Assembly (NCBI RefSeq): GCF_021018895.1
Contig: NC_079374.1
Coordinates: 6,469,212 to 6,533,211, forward strand
DNA: 64,000 bases
Source of the DNA: Seriola aureovittata
Taxonomy: Eukaryota; Chordata; Actinopteri; Carangiformes; Carangidae
Direction of reading: 5' to 3'
Shown: piece after piece, positions 49,491-63,685 of the stretch
Layout: every line of letters begins with the position of its first letter
Position numbering within the stretch: the stretch's first letter is position 1
Position numbers and translations under genes: made by a program
The notes under the pieces: generated by a model
What the model saw: only the letters and a program-made list of their open reading frames with translations
What the model was told of the DNA's origin: nothing
The model's database searches: none

Positions 49491-50791
49491 ATTCAACATG
49501 ACTCTTGTGGCTTTCGGAGATAAGTATCTGAGAGTTTCTCGTCTGCTTTAACACAACCTGTGATCTGACTGAACTCAAATTCATAGCTGAGCAAAAGATG
49601 GAGCCAAAAAAACTGCAAAATTCATGAGCAATCAGTTGATCAGACACGTTATAAACAAGCCAACTGTTTAGCAAGATTAGCCAAAATACATTTTCACAGC
49701 AGGTCAAAGCTGAACCAGGAAGAGATAATAACTTCACTGTTCCTTCATTTTGTTTAACACTGGTCTTACTGCTGGTAATTCACTTCTTTTCAGCCATGTT
49801 GCTACAAATCTCAGCAATTAACTTGGTGAGTGCGATGTTTATGTAATTATTATCAATGGTAAAAACGGACAAAATGACAAAAATACAATCCGAGTCAATG
49901 AATACTTGTCATTTGCAGACATGAAAGTAAAACAAACTATAAATGATTCAAAAACATGTTTACTACTCGATGTTACCGAGGTCGTCTGCTTGTCACGTCC
50001 TCGCCCTCCACTTTCCCTCACTGTCCTGCAGCTCTGACCTATTTTGGTATTGGGATGATAACATCTGTTTGCCTGGGAATCTTCAAGCACACAGAGAAAG
50101 AGAGAGAGAGGGAGAGAAAGAGAGAGAGGGAGAAAGTTAGTGCTTTGTTTGAACTCAGCTGCCCTGTAAGTGTGAGACGGTTCGTGTTTATCTTAATACA
50201 CATTAGATAGAGGCAGAACTACGCCACCACACTTGTTCTGATGCAGGTCAGTAAAGACACTTAAGTTCAAGCTATGATCCAACATCGCTTCAAAACCCCG
50301 AGCAGCTGTCTGGTCTGGCCGAGCGGATCACTGTAAACACCCTGTTAATTGACATGCACTGGGACACTCCTGCTCACAGCATGAAGATGTAAACATGTGT
50401 GTACACACTGCTTCAAATATAATATTCCACTCTGGTAAACGTATAAAATACAGTGGATATGAGCTCAGACTGCCAGTAAACTCCATTAGAAACACAAGTG
50501 CAGACGTAAACACAGTAATTTTGTTTAGAGTTGTTTAAATAAGGTATTATGGTCCAAATATTTGTAAAGGAGGACGAGCATGACTTCATCTGGTTGGATT
50601 TTTATCATGCCAGGTTTATATCTTCCTCACTGCTCACACTCAGCAAAAAGTGAGGCTCAAATTTGCATCTGTTTGAGGATAAAAGCCTCAGTTTTGAGCA
50701 TCAGTTTGAAATATGTGTATTATGAGTCCCCTGAAATTATGGAAGTAAACACCAGATAATAGTCACAAGCGATTTACGTTAATATTTCTAC

Positions 50792-50800
50792 ACACATACA

Positions 50801-50845
<45 letters not shown>

Positions 50846-50846
50846 G
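50792..50846. repeat. (TA)n array
   Basis: CATATATATA units on both sides of TACATATA, nearly palindromic. Confidence 0.85.
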
Positions 50847-52204
50847 TCACGGCTGGAAAAAAATCAAGAAAATGAAGAAACATATTCACAATTCTGACAT
50901 AGTTAACATACAGAAACGTTACAAGTCCGACAAACCAGCCACAACCAAATCAACCCTGGCTTCTTTTCTGTGGTAGACCTGAGCGGAAGGTAGAACAGTC
51001 AGAAAAAGAAACAGGCTGCACGCATTGTGCTGAGTCTAATGCTTTTCCATCAGTGACCTTTTATCTGCTCTCCAGGCAACCCCCACCATCGCTTCACTGT
51101 CGCCGCTTTTGACGCCAGAGTTTGTTATTTAAATGTCATTTCTATATTCGACTTGGCAACATCACAGACCCCGCAGACCTCTGTGTTTGCAGGTTCTACA
51201 CTGTGTTTGCAGTTTGTTTTTTGTTATCTATATATCCAGGTAGACAACCCTAGAAATCTAGGCTTGCTGCCAAGTGTGTGAGTCTCCGGTTTGTGCACAC
51301 ATCTGCTCTCCGGCTCATATTGTGTGTACACCTGCTGCTGCATATTTAAATGAAAACTGAAATTAAAAAATTAACATTGGAAGCTTGGAAACCTCTGACC
51401 AATCGCTCTGTCGGCCAAAACCTACATTTGTTCAGCTGCTGGAGCAAGAAATCCATTTGATCTCATCCATTTCTGTCTTTGGCTCCGATTCCACCACTGA
51501 GGCAGAACAGGTGCAAACTGTCCTGTTAAATAAAACATTAATACTCATTTAATGTCTTTGTCCTCTCCCATTGCTTCAATCAGCAACAGCTTTAGAAGTG
51601 GAAACGCTGCATATACAGTATTAGAAACAAATCTTTCCCTGAAGTTCTATATGTGCGTTTCCTCTCACTCAAATGAAAGAACTTCAGTTTCTCTCTCTCT
51701 CTCTCTCTCTCCGCTTGTTCCACGAAAGTTCAAGCATCGACCTGTGACCTTGTCGACAGCCTCCTCTCAGTACGACCTCTTCTCAGCCCTGACAGGAGTC
51801 ACCGCTCCGATGCTTTTTGAACTTGACATCTCTTTCACTCTCTCTCTTCCTTTCCACCTGGTTTTCTAAGTCATTTTTCCTTTTTTCCTTTCGCCCCTTT
51901 TCTTCCAGGTCTCTCCCGTTTTGTTTTCACTTGTTTTCAATTATCCTCAATTTTACAGTCAAACACATTCCTCACCTCTTGCGCTTCAGAGAAAACAGCT
52001 GCCAATATTAATTCAGAATATTTATATCCTCTGCCTTATTTCATGGAATGCTGAAATTGTCATTTTTCCTTGAGTCATCTCATCTCATTTTTCCATTTCG
52101 GAGCACGGCATCCAATTTTATGCCGCAAGGGATCAGCAGGAGGTGATACATGCAGCATGTGCCTCGATCGGATCCAAGATGGCAGATGTTGAAGTGGGAG
52201 TGAT

Positions 52205-52238
52205 GCCGTCAGAGGGGCCTCATTTGGCCCCTGACGGC
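52205..52238. other. GC-rich imperfect hairpin
   Basis: GCCGTCAGAGGGGCC and GGCCCCTGACGGC are complementary apart from a two-base bulge, with a six-base loop. It is too short for a typical miRNA precursor on its own. Role unknown. Confidence 0.6.
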
Positions 52239-52616
52239 AACACGTGAGCCGCGTGGAGTTACATTCCTGTCACAGGCCAAGGTGATTTTCATCACCGGAT
52301 CGGCCGACTGGTTCCTGCATGTCCAGGCAACAACAGCGAGCCAGGTGACGTCTTATTAATCTTAATCATATCATCGTATTTGGAGGAAAAATCTGCAATT
52401 AGTCACACTACGCAGATGTTTAAAAACTTTCCCGAGCCCAAAGATCTGGAATTACATTTCGGTGCTTCTCCTTTTCTGTGCAGACGTTTTCTCTCCTCTG
52501 TTCCTCTCCTGGTTGATTCAGTGTCTTTTACATTAACACCGACTCTACTGACTTCCTGTGATGTAAGAGGTTTGTTTTTCTGGAGAATGTATGAACACTA
52601 ATTTTGAATAATCATA

Positions 52617-52880
52617 ATATTTTGGTGAGACAATGATAGAAGCACCTTTCAAAACACAGAAAAGACAAGGAATAAAGGGAGTAAATTGAAAACATGCAGC
52701 AGTGTTTTGAACCAGCTGTAGTCTTTGGATGTCTCGCCTGCTGATACCAGGATAAAGAGCGTTGCAGTAGTCCAGACTGGACGAGATAAAAGCACAGATG
52801 ACCTTCTCTAGATCTGCAGATCAAAGCAGTGATCAGATCTTTTCCTTTCCTATAATGATGGATATCGGAAGACATCTGTT
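52617..52880 (-). mobile_element. decayed non-LTR-retrotransposon-like repeat
   Basis: The phrase GCGTTGCAGTAGTCCAGACT followed by GGACGAGATAAAAGCACAGATG and CCTTCTCTAGATC is a familiar motif set of fish interspersed repeats (GCATTGCAGTAGTCCAGTCT type) derived from LINE-like elements. No open frame survives. Orientation is uncertain. Confidence 0.5.
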
Positions 52881-53364
52881 ACCAGCGGCTTTAAATCACA
52901 TCGGCCAAGAATGGAGAGAGATTTAAATGTCTCTCTCTCTCTCTTTCTCTCTACTGACCATCTCTTTGTTTCCAAAACTGCCTTTTTTGACCATCATCAC
53001 ACTCATTGGACTTGTCTAACTTGATGTGACGAAGGGATGAAGCTGTGGGAGGAATGTTGGGTTTGTTAGACCAAACAGGAAGTGCTCTGGTCAGGAAAGT
53101 GGGTGGCTTGGTTTCTGGATGACCTCTCCGCATTGCATGTCTCTTCTACTTGATTCTTGCTTTCCAATTGGAGTCCACGAACCGATCCTGTCAGACAGAG
53201 CGTCTTTCCAGAGCCTGCTGAGTTCCCATAGTTGTTGTTATTGTGGTGGTTTTATTTCAGTCATTTGTCCGTGTGTTTCTAATGATATTTTACTTTATGA
53301 CACAGCTCTACTCTCAGTCCTACATTAGACAGGATTACCTTTTTCTTTAAGAATGAGCTTGAGG

Positions 53365-53398
53365 GACACACACACAGACACACACAGACACACACACA

Positions 53399-53467
<69 letters not shown>
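53365..53467. repeat. (CA)n microsatellite with CAGA interruptions
   Basis: CACACAGA units on the left merging into about 66 bases of pure CA. Confidence 0.95.
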
Positions 53468-53470
<3 letters not shown>

Positions 53471-54880
53471 TTTCCACCACAGGAATTTTCCCAGGGGACC
53501 AAGAACCTTTTGAAGAGCTGGAGGAAACAGTGAAAATTTTATTTCCTGTATGACGTTCTGGATGGAAGTAAAAAGTCCCTGCTCTGGAGATTAGACTTTA
53601 TGATTTCTCAGGATATATTAGGGTGGAGTTTGAAGGGCGGACTGTTGCTGGTGGGTCAAAAACAGATGCCATGAATATTTCAACTCATGAACCGCTTCAT
53701 CCTGAAAATGATGATGTGCTGGATGATTGTAATAATATTATTAGGTTAAAACCAAAGTTAGAATCTGTTTTTGCCTTCATGCCGAGCTTAAAAAAATAAA
53801 AAAGGGTAAGATACATAAAGCAATAGTAACCACGTGTGAGCGAGCTGAGAGCGTGAGCGAACGACGATGGGGAAACAAAACGAGTGAAGAGGAGAAATAA
53901 AAATTTAATTTGTCAATTGTTTTATCGCCGTTATGTTCTAAAGCTGAAACGTACACAACAGTAAATACAGAGAATAAAATGATTACTCTGTGTTGTTATT
54001 TTTTTAAATCCATCATTGGTCTAAATTTTCTAATCTTGCAAATGAAACTGCACCAAAGCTCCTGGAACTTTTTAGGCCGAAACGTTTCATCAGACTCTGC
54101 TCTAAAGTGACTTTTAGCCTGTTTGTACGATACAAGCTCCGTCTTTTGTCTCATGCATCTGTTTTTCTTTTACTGATGAATGAAATAGGTTTTATACATA
54201 CCAACTCTCCGAACTCTCACAATGAAACAGGATGTGTGCAGCCAGATAGGACGCAGTTAATGGGTTGGACTCGCTGGACCTGGCCTATGGACCTGCACCA
54301 ACACACACACACACACATACAGGGGGATAAGCATGTTGATAATCTGAATTGCATCCCTGCAAATAGGCTGGTGAATGACAGCTGGTGAACTCTGCCTCCC
54401 CAGACAACTGCTGGGCTGTGAGCCAATAGAAATGCAGAAAGTGGGTCAGCATGGTAGATTATACTCCCGTCAGTGATGGAGACCTGCCCGGATATTAGTT
54501 TTCCTTCTCTTATTGTTCAGTTAGTCAGATATAAACGCCACTGGACCAAAGCCTCTTAGAGCCACTTACAATGATTATATTAATCTGATTTAAGGGTCTT
54601 TGTAAATCAAATCCCTCTGAGGGATTTATGGAGCTGATGAAAACTGTAAGTTGTTTCCCTCGCTGTGGCAGCTGCTGAAGTCATTGTCTGATGATGTTTG
54701 CTGAAATATATTAAGGTCATAAAAGGGTAAAAAAAAAAAAAAAATAAGAGTAAAAACAGAATTAACATATTTTAATTCTGTCACATAACAGTGATTGTTG
54801 CTGTTATTTTGAAAACAATATTCTTTAAATGCTTTCTTTTTCACTGAAGTGTATTTATCTGTTTCATCCGTTATATATTG

Positions 54881-54882
<2 letters not shown>

Positions 54883-54922
<40 letters not shown>

Positions 54923-54924
54923 TA
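54883..54924. repeat. (TA)n then (CA)n array
   Basis: TATATATA run ending in ACACACACA. Confidence 0.85.
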
Positions 54925-56210
54925 TCTTTTACTCTACCCCAGGTGAAGACTTGTCAAATATTACATTGTACAATTGTGTTGGATAAGATTAATGTTGGAG
55001 GTGTGACGTTTGTTGTCTGTGGTCTGTCGTACAGCTGTTACAGTGAAGAAGCTACCTCATGATTTACTTTACCCATGCCCCCCCACCTAGCTGCTGCTTT
55101 ATTCTGCTGTAGAGAACACAGCAGGAGTTTACAGTCTAACAGAAGGACAACTGGAGATTATTCATATGGCTTATGGAAACTATTTCCCACTGTATTTGTA
55201 CCAGATGTTCCAGTTTCTCTGTAAACTACTAAACTGTAGTTGCTCCCTCCTGCAGAAAGATAGTTTGGAAGATTCAGAAAAACATATCATGACAGAACTG
55301 TGACTTTCTAACATTTCTAATTTAGAAATAAATAAAAGTACATTTACAGTATAATATCAACCAACTGCGGATTGACCAAGCTCCCAAAAACAGCACTTGG
55401 TTGTGAAGTTTTTTAGCGCAGCGGCCACAGCCTGAACCGCGGGTCACATGACGCCCTGAGACACAGTGAGACTCCTTTAATGTGCTTCAATCAGCTCCAC
55501 TGAAATGAATGGGCTGGGTCAATGTACGCACTGGCTGAGCAGCCTCCATTGAAATGAATGTATGCATGTTAGCATTCCTTACTCACTTATACATTATACA
55601 AAATGTGTCGTGCATCACAGTCCTGACAAAGGTCCAGATGTTGGTCACCATCACTGCCCCCCCCCCCATGCTATAATCAAGTCTAACTCTGGCTTGTGTT
55701 ACATAACTATTATGTCATCCACAATGTTGACTTTAACAGTCATATGGGGAACCTTAAGGACTTGGCGAAGGTGTGCACAGCGCACACTTCTTCATTTATG
55801 AAAATAATGTTCGACTGAACTGGAGCAGTCCAGTGGGTTACATCATTAATTACGTAACGTGGCATTTATACTGTATCCAAAGCACTCTTTATTGGATTAC
55901 CGAGGAGTCAGAAACGGAGAGTAACCATGTTGTTTAGCCCGAGATGTTACCGTGGCAGATGGGAAATAAAAACCCCTTGAGCTTGATCTAATGCATCCGG
56001 GACGCATCTTTGTCAGGGTCTTGTACTGTTGTGTCAGAACTCCCATCCTTCTGGTCAGCACCCACACCTCATAGGTGATGTACATTCTCAAACTCAATTA
56101 GCTGCACCGAGCCACTGTTGCACAAGAGCTGCAGAGGATGTGTTACATCACCTGAGAGCCAGCTCCAAGTCACTTCTTGGCCAGCACTGCAAAACACACA
56201 CTTATATTTT

Positions 56211-56240
56211 GGCCATATCAAAAGTTTGGACACCCATGCT
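56211..56240. mobile_element. Tc1-like terminal fragment
   Basis: GGCCATATCAAAAGTTTGGAC then ACCCATGC resembles the end motif CAAAAGTTTGGACACACC of common fish Tc1-type elements. Only the terminal motif is visible. Confidence 0.35.
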
Positions 56241-56649
56241 GGGGAACTGTAAGAAGGCCTGAGTGTAGTAAACAAGGAAGCTTATGTAAGGAGGTCAGAG
56301 GTCATGAATATAATGGCCATCCGTGACCAGTTAATGAGAAAGAAAACACACACGCACAGTTTCAACTATACTTCACACACCTGCAAGTGCAGAAAGAAGC
56401 TTTTATCATAAACACGCTTATATCACAGACATGCCTTTACTCCTAATTTTCCATTTAAAATTACATTAAATGATCATATTACATGGTACAGTAGTAAGAC
56501 GTCTCCCTGTTTTCTGACCCGCACATGTTTTAATTTGCTGCTAATGCAAACCCTCTAGTGCTGACGTCATGTGTTCATTGGTTCCACTGTGAACTGTGAA
56601 ATGGGTTGAGTTGGGGTCATTGGGGTTAAAGTGCTGCATTATATAACAC

Positions 56650-56650
<1 letters not shown>

Positions 56651-56701
<51 letters not shown>

Positions 56702-56702
56702 A
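56651..56702. repeat. (GT)n microsatellite
   Basis: GT array with one GC unit at the left and one AT unit at the right edge. Confidence 0.95.
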
Positions 56703-56799
56703 GTCACATCAAAGGGTTTAGTTGGTAATAAGAGGTAATAAGTGAGACGGATGGGTTTTTGTGGTGTAAATTACACACTAACTGAACAGGGCAGTGACC

Positions 56800-56800
<1 letters not shown>

Positions 56801-56832
<32 letters not shown>
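56801..56832. repeat. (CT)16 microsatellite
   Basis: Uninterrupted TC/CT array. Confidence 0.9.
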
Positions 56833-56835
<3 letters not shown>

Positions 56836-58963
56836 CTTTGTTATCCTTCTCTTTTGTTTTTGAAATTTCCAAAATAAAAGAGTTTAAGCATAAATTTTGC
56901 TTTGTCACTGTCACCTTCTACAGATGTTGCTCGCAGACAAACACACACAAACATGCAGACACATGAAAGTATTGAAAACACTGACAGTGACGGTCCAAAC
57001 TCATGGTGTATATAGAAATATGGATCAAACTCAATTTACACTGTAAAAACCAAAATAAAAAGGTCCGTTTGTTCCATAAAAAAAAAAAAAAACTGTCCAC
57101 TGTCTGTTGCATAATAATGAAAATGGCCACAGGATTAAAACGACAAGATAGCCGAACACCAGCAGCCGTCTATTAATAGAAAGCTTTATTCCTTCAACAT
57201 GAACGACGTCGACCTGCCACCAACCATGACTCACATACGTGTCAACCATCAGAGAGGGACATGGAGTGCCAGTGTTGACAGCGGGGGAACCTCTGAAGCC
57301 TTGATGTTGGGTTGGGGGGGGTGTCTGTGGTTCTTGATGTCTTCAGTTTTACTCATAGGTCACGGTAGCGCCCCCACCCCCCCGCCTCACCTGCCATTTC
57401 CTGCCCACTCATGTCTTCCCTCCATGTTCCACGGTCTGCTGCAGACATCAACAAAGTGCATCCTAAATCTAATTCGTTATTGATCTACGCAAGGAAACTC
57501 TTTCACATTCTCCAAAAGGTGAGGACAAAGTCAGAGGTGAGGTGCAGGGCAACGTGGAGAGCCGTTTAAATATCCGTCTCAAGGACACCTGACATGGGAC
57601 TACATTTAAAAGATAATTTCAAAATAAAACTGCACTAAAAACAAGCTGATGCACTATTAAAAATCCATTTATTTTATTTTAGTTTCACGGATACAAAACA
57701 CCAATATTAGTCCTGTGTGCAGGGGTATCGCCACAGAGGCTCCAGCTGCAAGGCTCTTTAGCAAAAAAAAAAACAAAAACTTAAACCCAGCTTCACTTTT
57801 GCCAGAACACAACACACAAAGAAATGTAATCAGGCAAGATGCTGCATTTCCAGTATTTACCTCACAGTCTTCACAATGACAAACTAATGAGAAAATCATC
57901 CCACAATAATGAGATTGTATTAAAAACCACTCTGCAGTGTTTCAGGATCTAATAAGCCCGTCTGAGTCACATCTATCAAACTGGATCAGGGTTCGATTCC
58001 TTAAACAACACACTCCTGCCAACGCAGCCCCTTGAATTGTTTTCAACTCGCAGTGACTCTCCCCTGGGTTTCCACATCTCCTCTTTGTGTTTTCAGGGAA
58101 AATAAATATATTCAGATCATAATTCACAGGGACATTAAGTAAAGTTAAATAAGGTGTTCTGACAAATCTCATCATGAAGTGTTACTGTCTCGGCTGATAT
58201 GAATGCAGGACATCACATCCACGTGGTTGATGAACTCCTGACTTCACTGTGCTCCCCTTACTCTCCAGCCATTAAAATACCAAAAGGTACGCACCGTGCT
58301 CCACATCTAAATCTGCCAAAGAGGATCCTCAAGATTCAAGATCCCTCATGAAGGAATTTGCTTGGACAAATTCTGAGGTTTCCCTCTTACTGTAGGAAAA
58401 AGAAAAGTCAAAGCTTTCAGGCATTTTTTGTTCACGGGGAACACGGACGGGAGTGTTGGTGGTGATGACAAAGCAGTAGATGAAAGTTTGGCCTAATCCC
58501 CCTTCTTTTAATGTTAGCGAAGGTCAGACTCGTGCCCTCCCGCCCACCTTCACTGGTGCACACATGAAAGGAACGCAGCTATAAAAATAAAAAAAAAAAA
58601 GGACACACACCGGCATGTGGAAAACAGCAGGGGAGCCACTCTGAGGTTTCCCCGCGCTGCAGATGAGAGGCCGAAGTGTGACTGTGGGTGTCTCCTTGTG
58701 TGTGCATGTCTGCACATTTACCTGTTAATGCAACGATTCGATGACCTGTTTAAAAAGGCAGAGATCCATTACATGTGTGCTTCATTGTTTGTGAGTCATC
58801 ATCTGTGCGGCTGACAAGTGTGCGTATCATCAGCACAGAGAGGACGGGGAAGAAGTGTTCAAAAGGGAACTGTAGGCAGGAATCCCTATTGGATTCCTGC
58901 CTTTGTAGATGAGAGGGAAAGTCTGCAGGGTCATTTTTAGCCACAGACTAACATCTTATGTTG

Positions 58964-58992
58964 GAAGCTTTTATCCAAGGTGCCTCACAGCA
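58964..58992 (-). repeat. SINE-like tail fragment, reverse orientation
   Basis: AAGCTTTTATCCAAGGTGCC then TCACAGC is the reverse complement type of the TGTAAGTCGCTTTGGATAAAAGC tail, diverged. Confidence 0.4.
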
Positions 58993-61900
58993 GCGTGTCT
59001 GTGTGTGTGCATGTGTGAGTGTGTGTGTGTAGTTTAAGCACAGTTCAACTCTGAGGGCAACATGCAGAAACAAGGGTGAAGAGGGCAGGAAGAGGGCTTT
59101 ATTTGTAGTGTACACTTTGCTTGTGTGCAGTATTTACTCTGCCACCGTTTTGGGAGAATTTTAATTGGTCGTCTTAGTTGATTGTGAATTAATTGCCGTT
59201 GCCTCTGGTTTTCTGGACTCGCTCTTAATGAAATGTTACATTAGTTCCTGCAGAGAAATGAAGTCATGAGAACTGTCGGCTAATCATCATCAGTTGACTT
59301 TGATAATCAGCAGTCACATTGAAACAGGTCACCTTATAGAGGGCGTGCACTGACGTCACCTTTTTGCATTCCATGTGAGCGAGCAATGGAGGGAACATGG
59401 AGTCCACACACACACACACAAATGTGCATACATGGACACACACATGGACAGGAACACAGGTTTTCAGGACACTCTTCTTCATTTGGTTTCCCAACAGGTG
59501 TTTTTTTATCTCGCCACGTCTCGTTTCCTTCAGCCGTCCGCGTCGTGGTTATGTAACTGAACTTTGTTGGAGGTCTTAAATTCTTCTGAGCTGCAATTTG
59601 TGGTATTTACATGTAAAAATGTCAAACAAAAAGCAGACATGTTTTTCTTCAGACGGCTCTGCTCGGCTCCTCCCGTAAACTACTGCGCAATTATATTTTG
59701 TGGGTTTCAGCTTGGAAGAAACAATGCTATAACACGCTGGGTTCTTTTACAGCAGCTACTTCCATTACAAGACAGGACTGTAAAATTGGATGCAAGCTGG
59801 CACAGAGATCTTCCTCTGTTAGTGCCATTACTATGTGATACAATATTTTGCATGTTAACTTAATCCACATCAGATGCAGGGTCCCGTGGGGCTACAAGGG
59901 AGAGTTTACTCATGCCTGCTTTTCACTGCAACACGACTGTTGCACCAGAGCTGCAGAAGAAGTATGTCAGAAAAACAATATGTGAGAATATCAACAGGGT
60001 TCCTTAGCAGGGAGTTATATGCTTTTTCGGAGTGGGTCAACAGTACAAGCGTAGGGAGTAAAACACGAGTAATAGCTGTTTTGACTGAAATTCATGAGTG
60101 GCATTGATCATATCAGACATGATCTCATTGCACAGAAAGCTGGCTGAGGAATCTCACCGAGAAGCCAAGCTTCCCTTATCATCCCCTCTGAAAAACAAAA
60201 GCAAACGTTCCTGTTGCCAGGAGGACAGTGGGGGGTTTGAGAGTGCACCTGTAAAGCCAGCAACACGCCTTCAGGCAGAAGAACAGGAAAACAAACATAA
60301 AGACACACTCCACCCACCTCCGGGCTCAACATTCATCCATCCGTTAATCAACACGGAAGACTCATGCAGACACGGGGATAATGTGCCTCAAACAGAGAGG
60401 CCCAGCAAGGCAGTAAGGCAAACCGGTACGAGCAACAGACCCAAGAAGTGGGTTAGTGGCTGCAGCAGTGGTTTAGGAAGAGTCTGTCATTTTTTGTTTT
60501 GGATTCCTGAATTGAATTATGAATCGATGCCAACTGCAACTGCTGTCCTCTACAAACCTTTTAGAGCCAACTTCAGGAAACACAAGCGGTAACAGTTCGA
60601 TACTGAAAACATACGGGTGTGGTGCAGAAGTAGATAAGAGCACAGAGTGGGCTGACACAGTACTGCTGGAGGTGCACTGTGAGTGAGGCTGAAGGTTCAG
60701 CTGCTGACCTACTCTACAAACCCAGCGCATAGTAAGAAACAGGGGAATGTTTGTATCTCGCGGTTTATCAAAAGCACATGGTACTCATGCACAGTGCAGT
60801 TGTCTTTGGTTGGAGTGGCCTCAGAGGGAACTGAACACCACCACCCCCCTCCCTGCCCCAGTGTGATTCACTGTGCTTTCTGCAGGAACCAGCACAGAAT
60901 GGGAAGCAGAGCAGGAACCAGGGCTGATGCAGCTGTGTGAGATCCCACAGCGCTTCTCTCTGAGGGTCAGTGTGAAGTCGAGAGAATCAGACACTGATTG
61001 GCCTCTCCAGAATAATGGAGTCTGGAGATGCCGTGATTTTGAATTCACTTTTTGTAGTGTTATGCTGAAGTAATCTTTACTTTATCTTGGCTTACACTAA
61101 AAAGTTGTCTTTACCAGCTGAGGCCAAAATGAAATTATATTTGTTGGTTGGTGATTAAATCTTCATGTATATAATGTTAACTTATACCATCACAATCCAA
61201 ATGACGGATGGTGCTGAACAATGTCCATTAAATGTAAATGACCATATATATGAAGATTCTACATTATTTTCAAAGTTCCCATATTGTGTAAAGTGAGATT
61301 TCCGTGTGATTATAGATCAGGTCTAGGTTTTATATTAATACTGTGAAAGTATCAAAGCCTCAGTCCACAGAGAAAGGCACACAGCCTGTATTCAGACACT
61401 AAGCCTTAAAACCAGCCATCAGGACTTATGTAACTTTGTGATGTCACAACAAAGCAGTCCCCACTTTCAGACATGCCCTAAGCCCCGCCCACCTGGACCC
61501 ACCATCCAACCTGCATTTTCCTAGGATGAAAATGATGTTTTCCCCATCATCTGCTTCACTGATTAAAGCCTAACTACTAATCTCCTCTGTGAAATAAGAA
61601 GCTCACTATGTCGTCAGGCACGTCTGTTATGTTCTAGTAATTAAAAAAAATGTTATGGAGCAGGTTAATCATGTACCTTGACGAGATTTCAGCTGTGCAC
61701 CTGCCCTCAGATACTGAGCCATCAATCCATAGTAAGCACGTGACCAAGAAAGCTATTACGCCCTACTTCTGCCAGTGTTCTTGTACATTGTAACCTTTCC
61801 AGGTAAAAACACCTGCCAGGTATGTTGAGCTATAAATACCAGCAGCTACTGTTCCCCTCCCCCTGCGTACAATATCCTCCAGGTCACGGAGTACGCAGAG

Positions 61901-63658
61901 AGATTCACCTCTAAACGTTACAGACTGCCAGCAGAGAAACGGTTCAGAAGACGTCTCGACGTTTCTGGTTCAGTTTGTTCGTCTCAAAGGATTCCTGTTG
62001 TCATCCGATGGCAGCAACATCAATCCTGTTTTATAGCTGGTTGTTACATGCCATGAACTCCAACATGTCTGCTGGCTTTTCTTTTTCTTCAGCCACACAC
62101 AGTTTGTTAGACCTGAGGCGCATATATCAGTACATGAAAATATTTGTATTTTTTTTTTATGGTTTGTTTCAGGTGACCTAAAGGTTAGACTCTCACATAT
62201 CTAGACACATTTTGGATCTTGGCTAACTCCACCGATCTGGTCCTACAGCTGAGGAGACCTACGTAATACAACAGTTATTTCGGCTGACAAACTTTCTGAA
62301 GCAAAAAAATAAATACAAAATGATTAGGCTGGGTTACATTTAGTCTGTAAATCTTCACAGTCTGTCATTTCCACTAATCAAGAAGTGATTTATTACAAAA
62401 AACGAAAGGTGATCCAAGATATTTCACATCCTTTCTCCAAAATAAGTTAAATCAGATGTTTGTCACTTGTATCAAGTTACAACTACACAGAAAGCTCGGA
62501 CTATGTTACCAGACCTACATAGTAAGTTCCAGTTGTTCCTGTCTGAAACACCTCACTCCTCGTGGTGGTGGCGGCATTAAAAAGGTCTATGAGGTTCTTA
62601 AACCCATAAGTTACAGGCCTTTAAATAGGCTGTAATGAGGTCTGTGACCTGTTGGGACTGTTAGCGAAGGTGTTGGATGGTTGTTCTGGTTGCTTATTTC
62701 TCTCTTATGGTGACAGTGCTGCAACATGTACTATGTGCCTTTTACTTAGTTGATCATTTCCTTGACATTCCTTTGTGCTATTTTCTATGTCAACTATCAG
62801 GGCCATTAGAAAATCTACACTACTGCAACCATTACAATTGTATTCATGTTTGTATTAAAGCAATTGTTAAAAGGGGCTAGCACAGATCGCCCCACTTTAA
62901 GGTAATTAGGGCCGCACCTGGCAAAGCAATCAATCAATGAGCCTCCAGCATTTGAACAAGGAAGAAGGTGCAAACTAGTCAACTATCAGATTACATATCA
63001 AGGTTCATATGTTTTCTAATCATAAACACACATTATACAGTCAAACAGTTACTGACACTGGTAGTAAATCTGCATCAGAATGTAAAGAAAGGAAAGACTT
63101 GTACAATGGCAACCTCATTAAAGTTATTACAGGCCACCAGGGTGTAAAGTTTTAAGGGTTTATATCCTGAAGCGAGGTCACCGTCTGTGTGACTCATCTC
63201 TACACCGATGCATTTTAAAATCGTCAATTTTACATCCAAAGTCCATGAAAAGTCTCGCCACTAGTGAGGTGACACTGTTTCATCTAATGCCACTTCAGTG
63301 TTCACTATAAAGCTCCCCTTTCTAAACCTAACATTTTCCTGATGCTAGGAGCAAGATTTTTTTTTTTTTGGAAACAGGAAATGACAGCAGATTTATTATT
63401 CTAGTCTGTAGAAAGGTGATACATGACATCATCAGATTTTCGGCTCCAGTTTGCTCCCTCACACTCTTCTCTGGTGAAATATTGCTTGGCCAGTTACAGG
63501 TCATTGCACCTTGAGGGGACAGGAAGTATTGCGGTGTCTGTGACTTGTTTTACAAATGCCAGACTAAAATCACCAGGTTCTTTTTTTTTTTTTTAACAAC
63601 TCTTTAAAAACATATGAGAAAAGAAAGGAAAATAAAGTTCCTGCCTGCAGCTGCTCTG

Positions 63659-63685
63659 ACACACACACACACACACACACACACC
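63659..63685. repeat. (CA)13 microsatellite
   Basis: Uninterrupted CA array near the right edge. Confidence 0.9.

Larger units (their letters stand above)
49491..52616. other. non-coding stretch with simple repeats
   Basis: Contains a GA-rich patch (50092-50140), a palindromic TA array (about 50792-50846), a CT run (about 51690-51711) and a short GC-rich hairpin (52205-52238). No gene supported. Confidence 0.5.
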
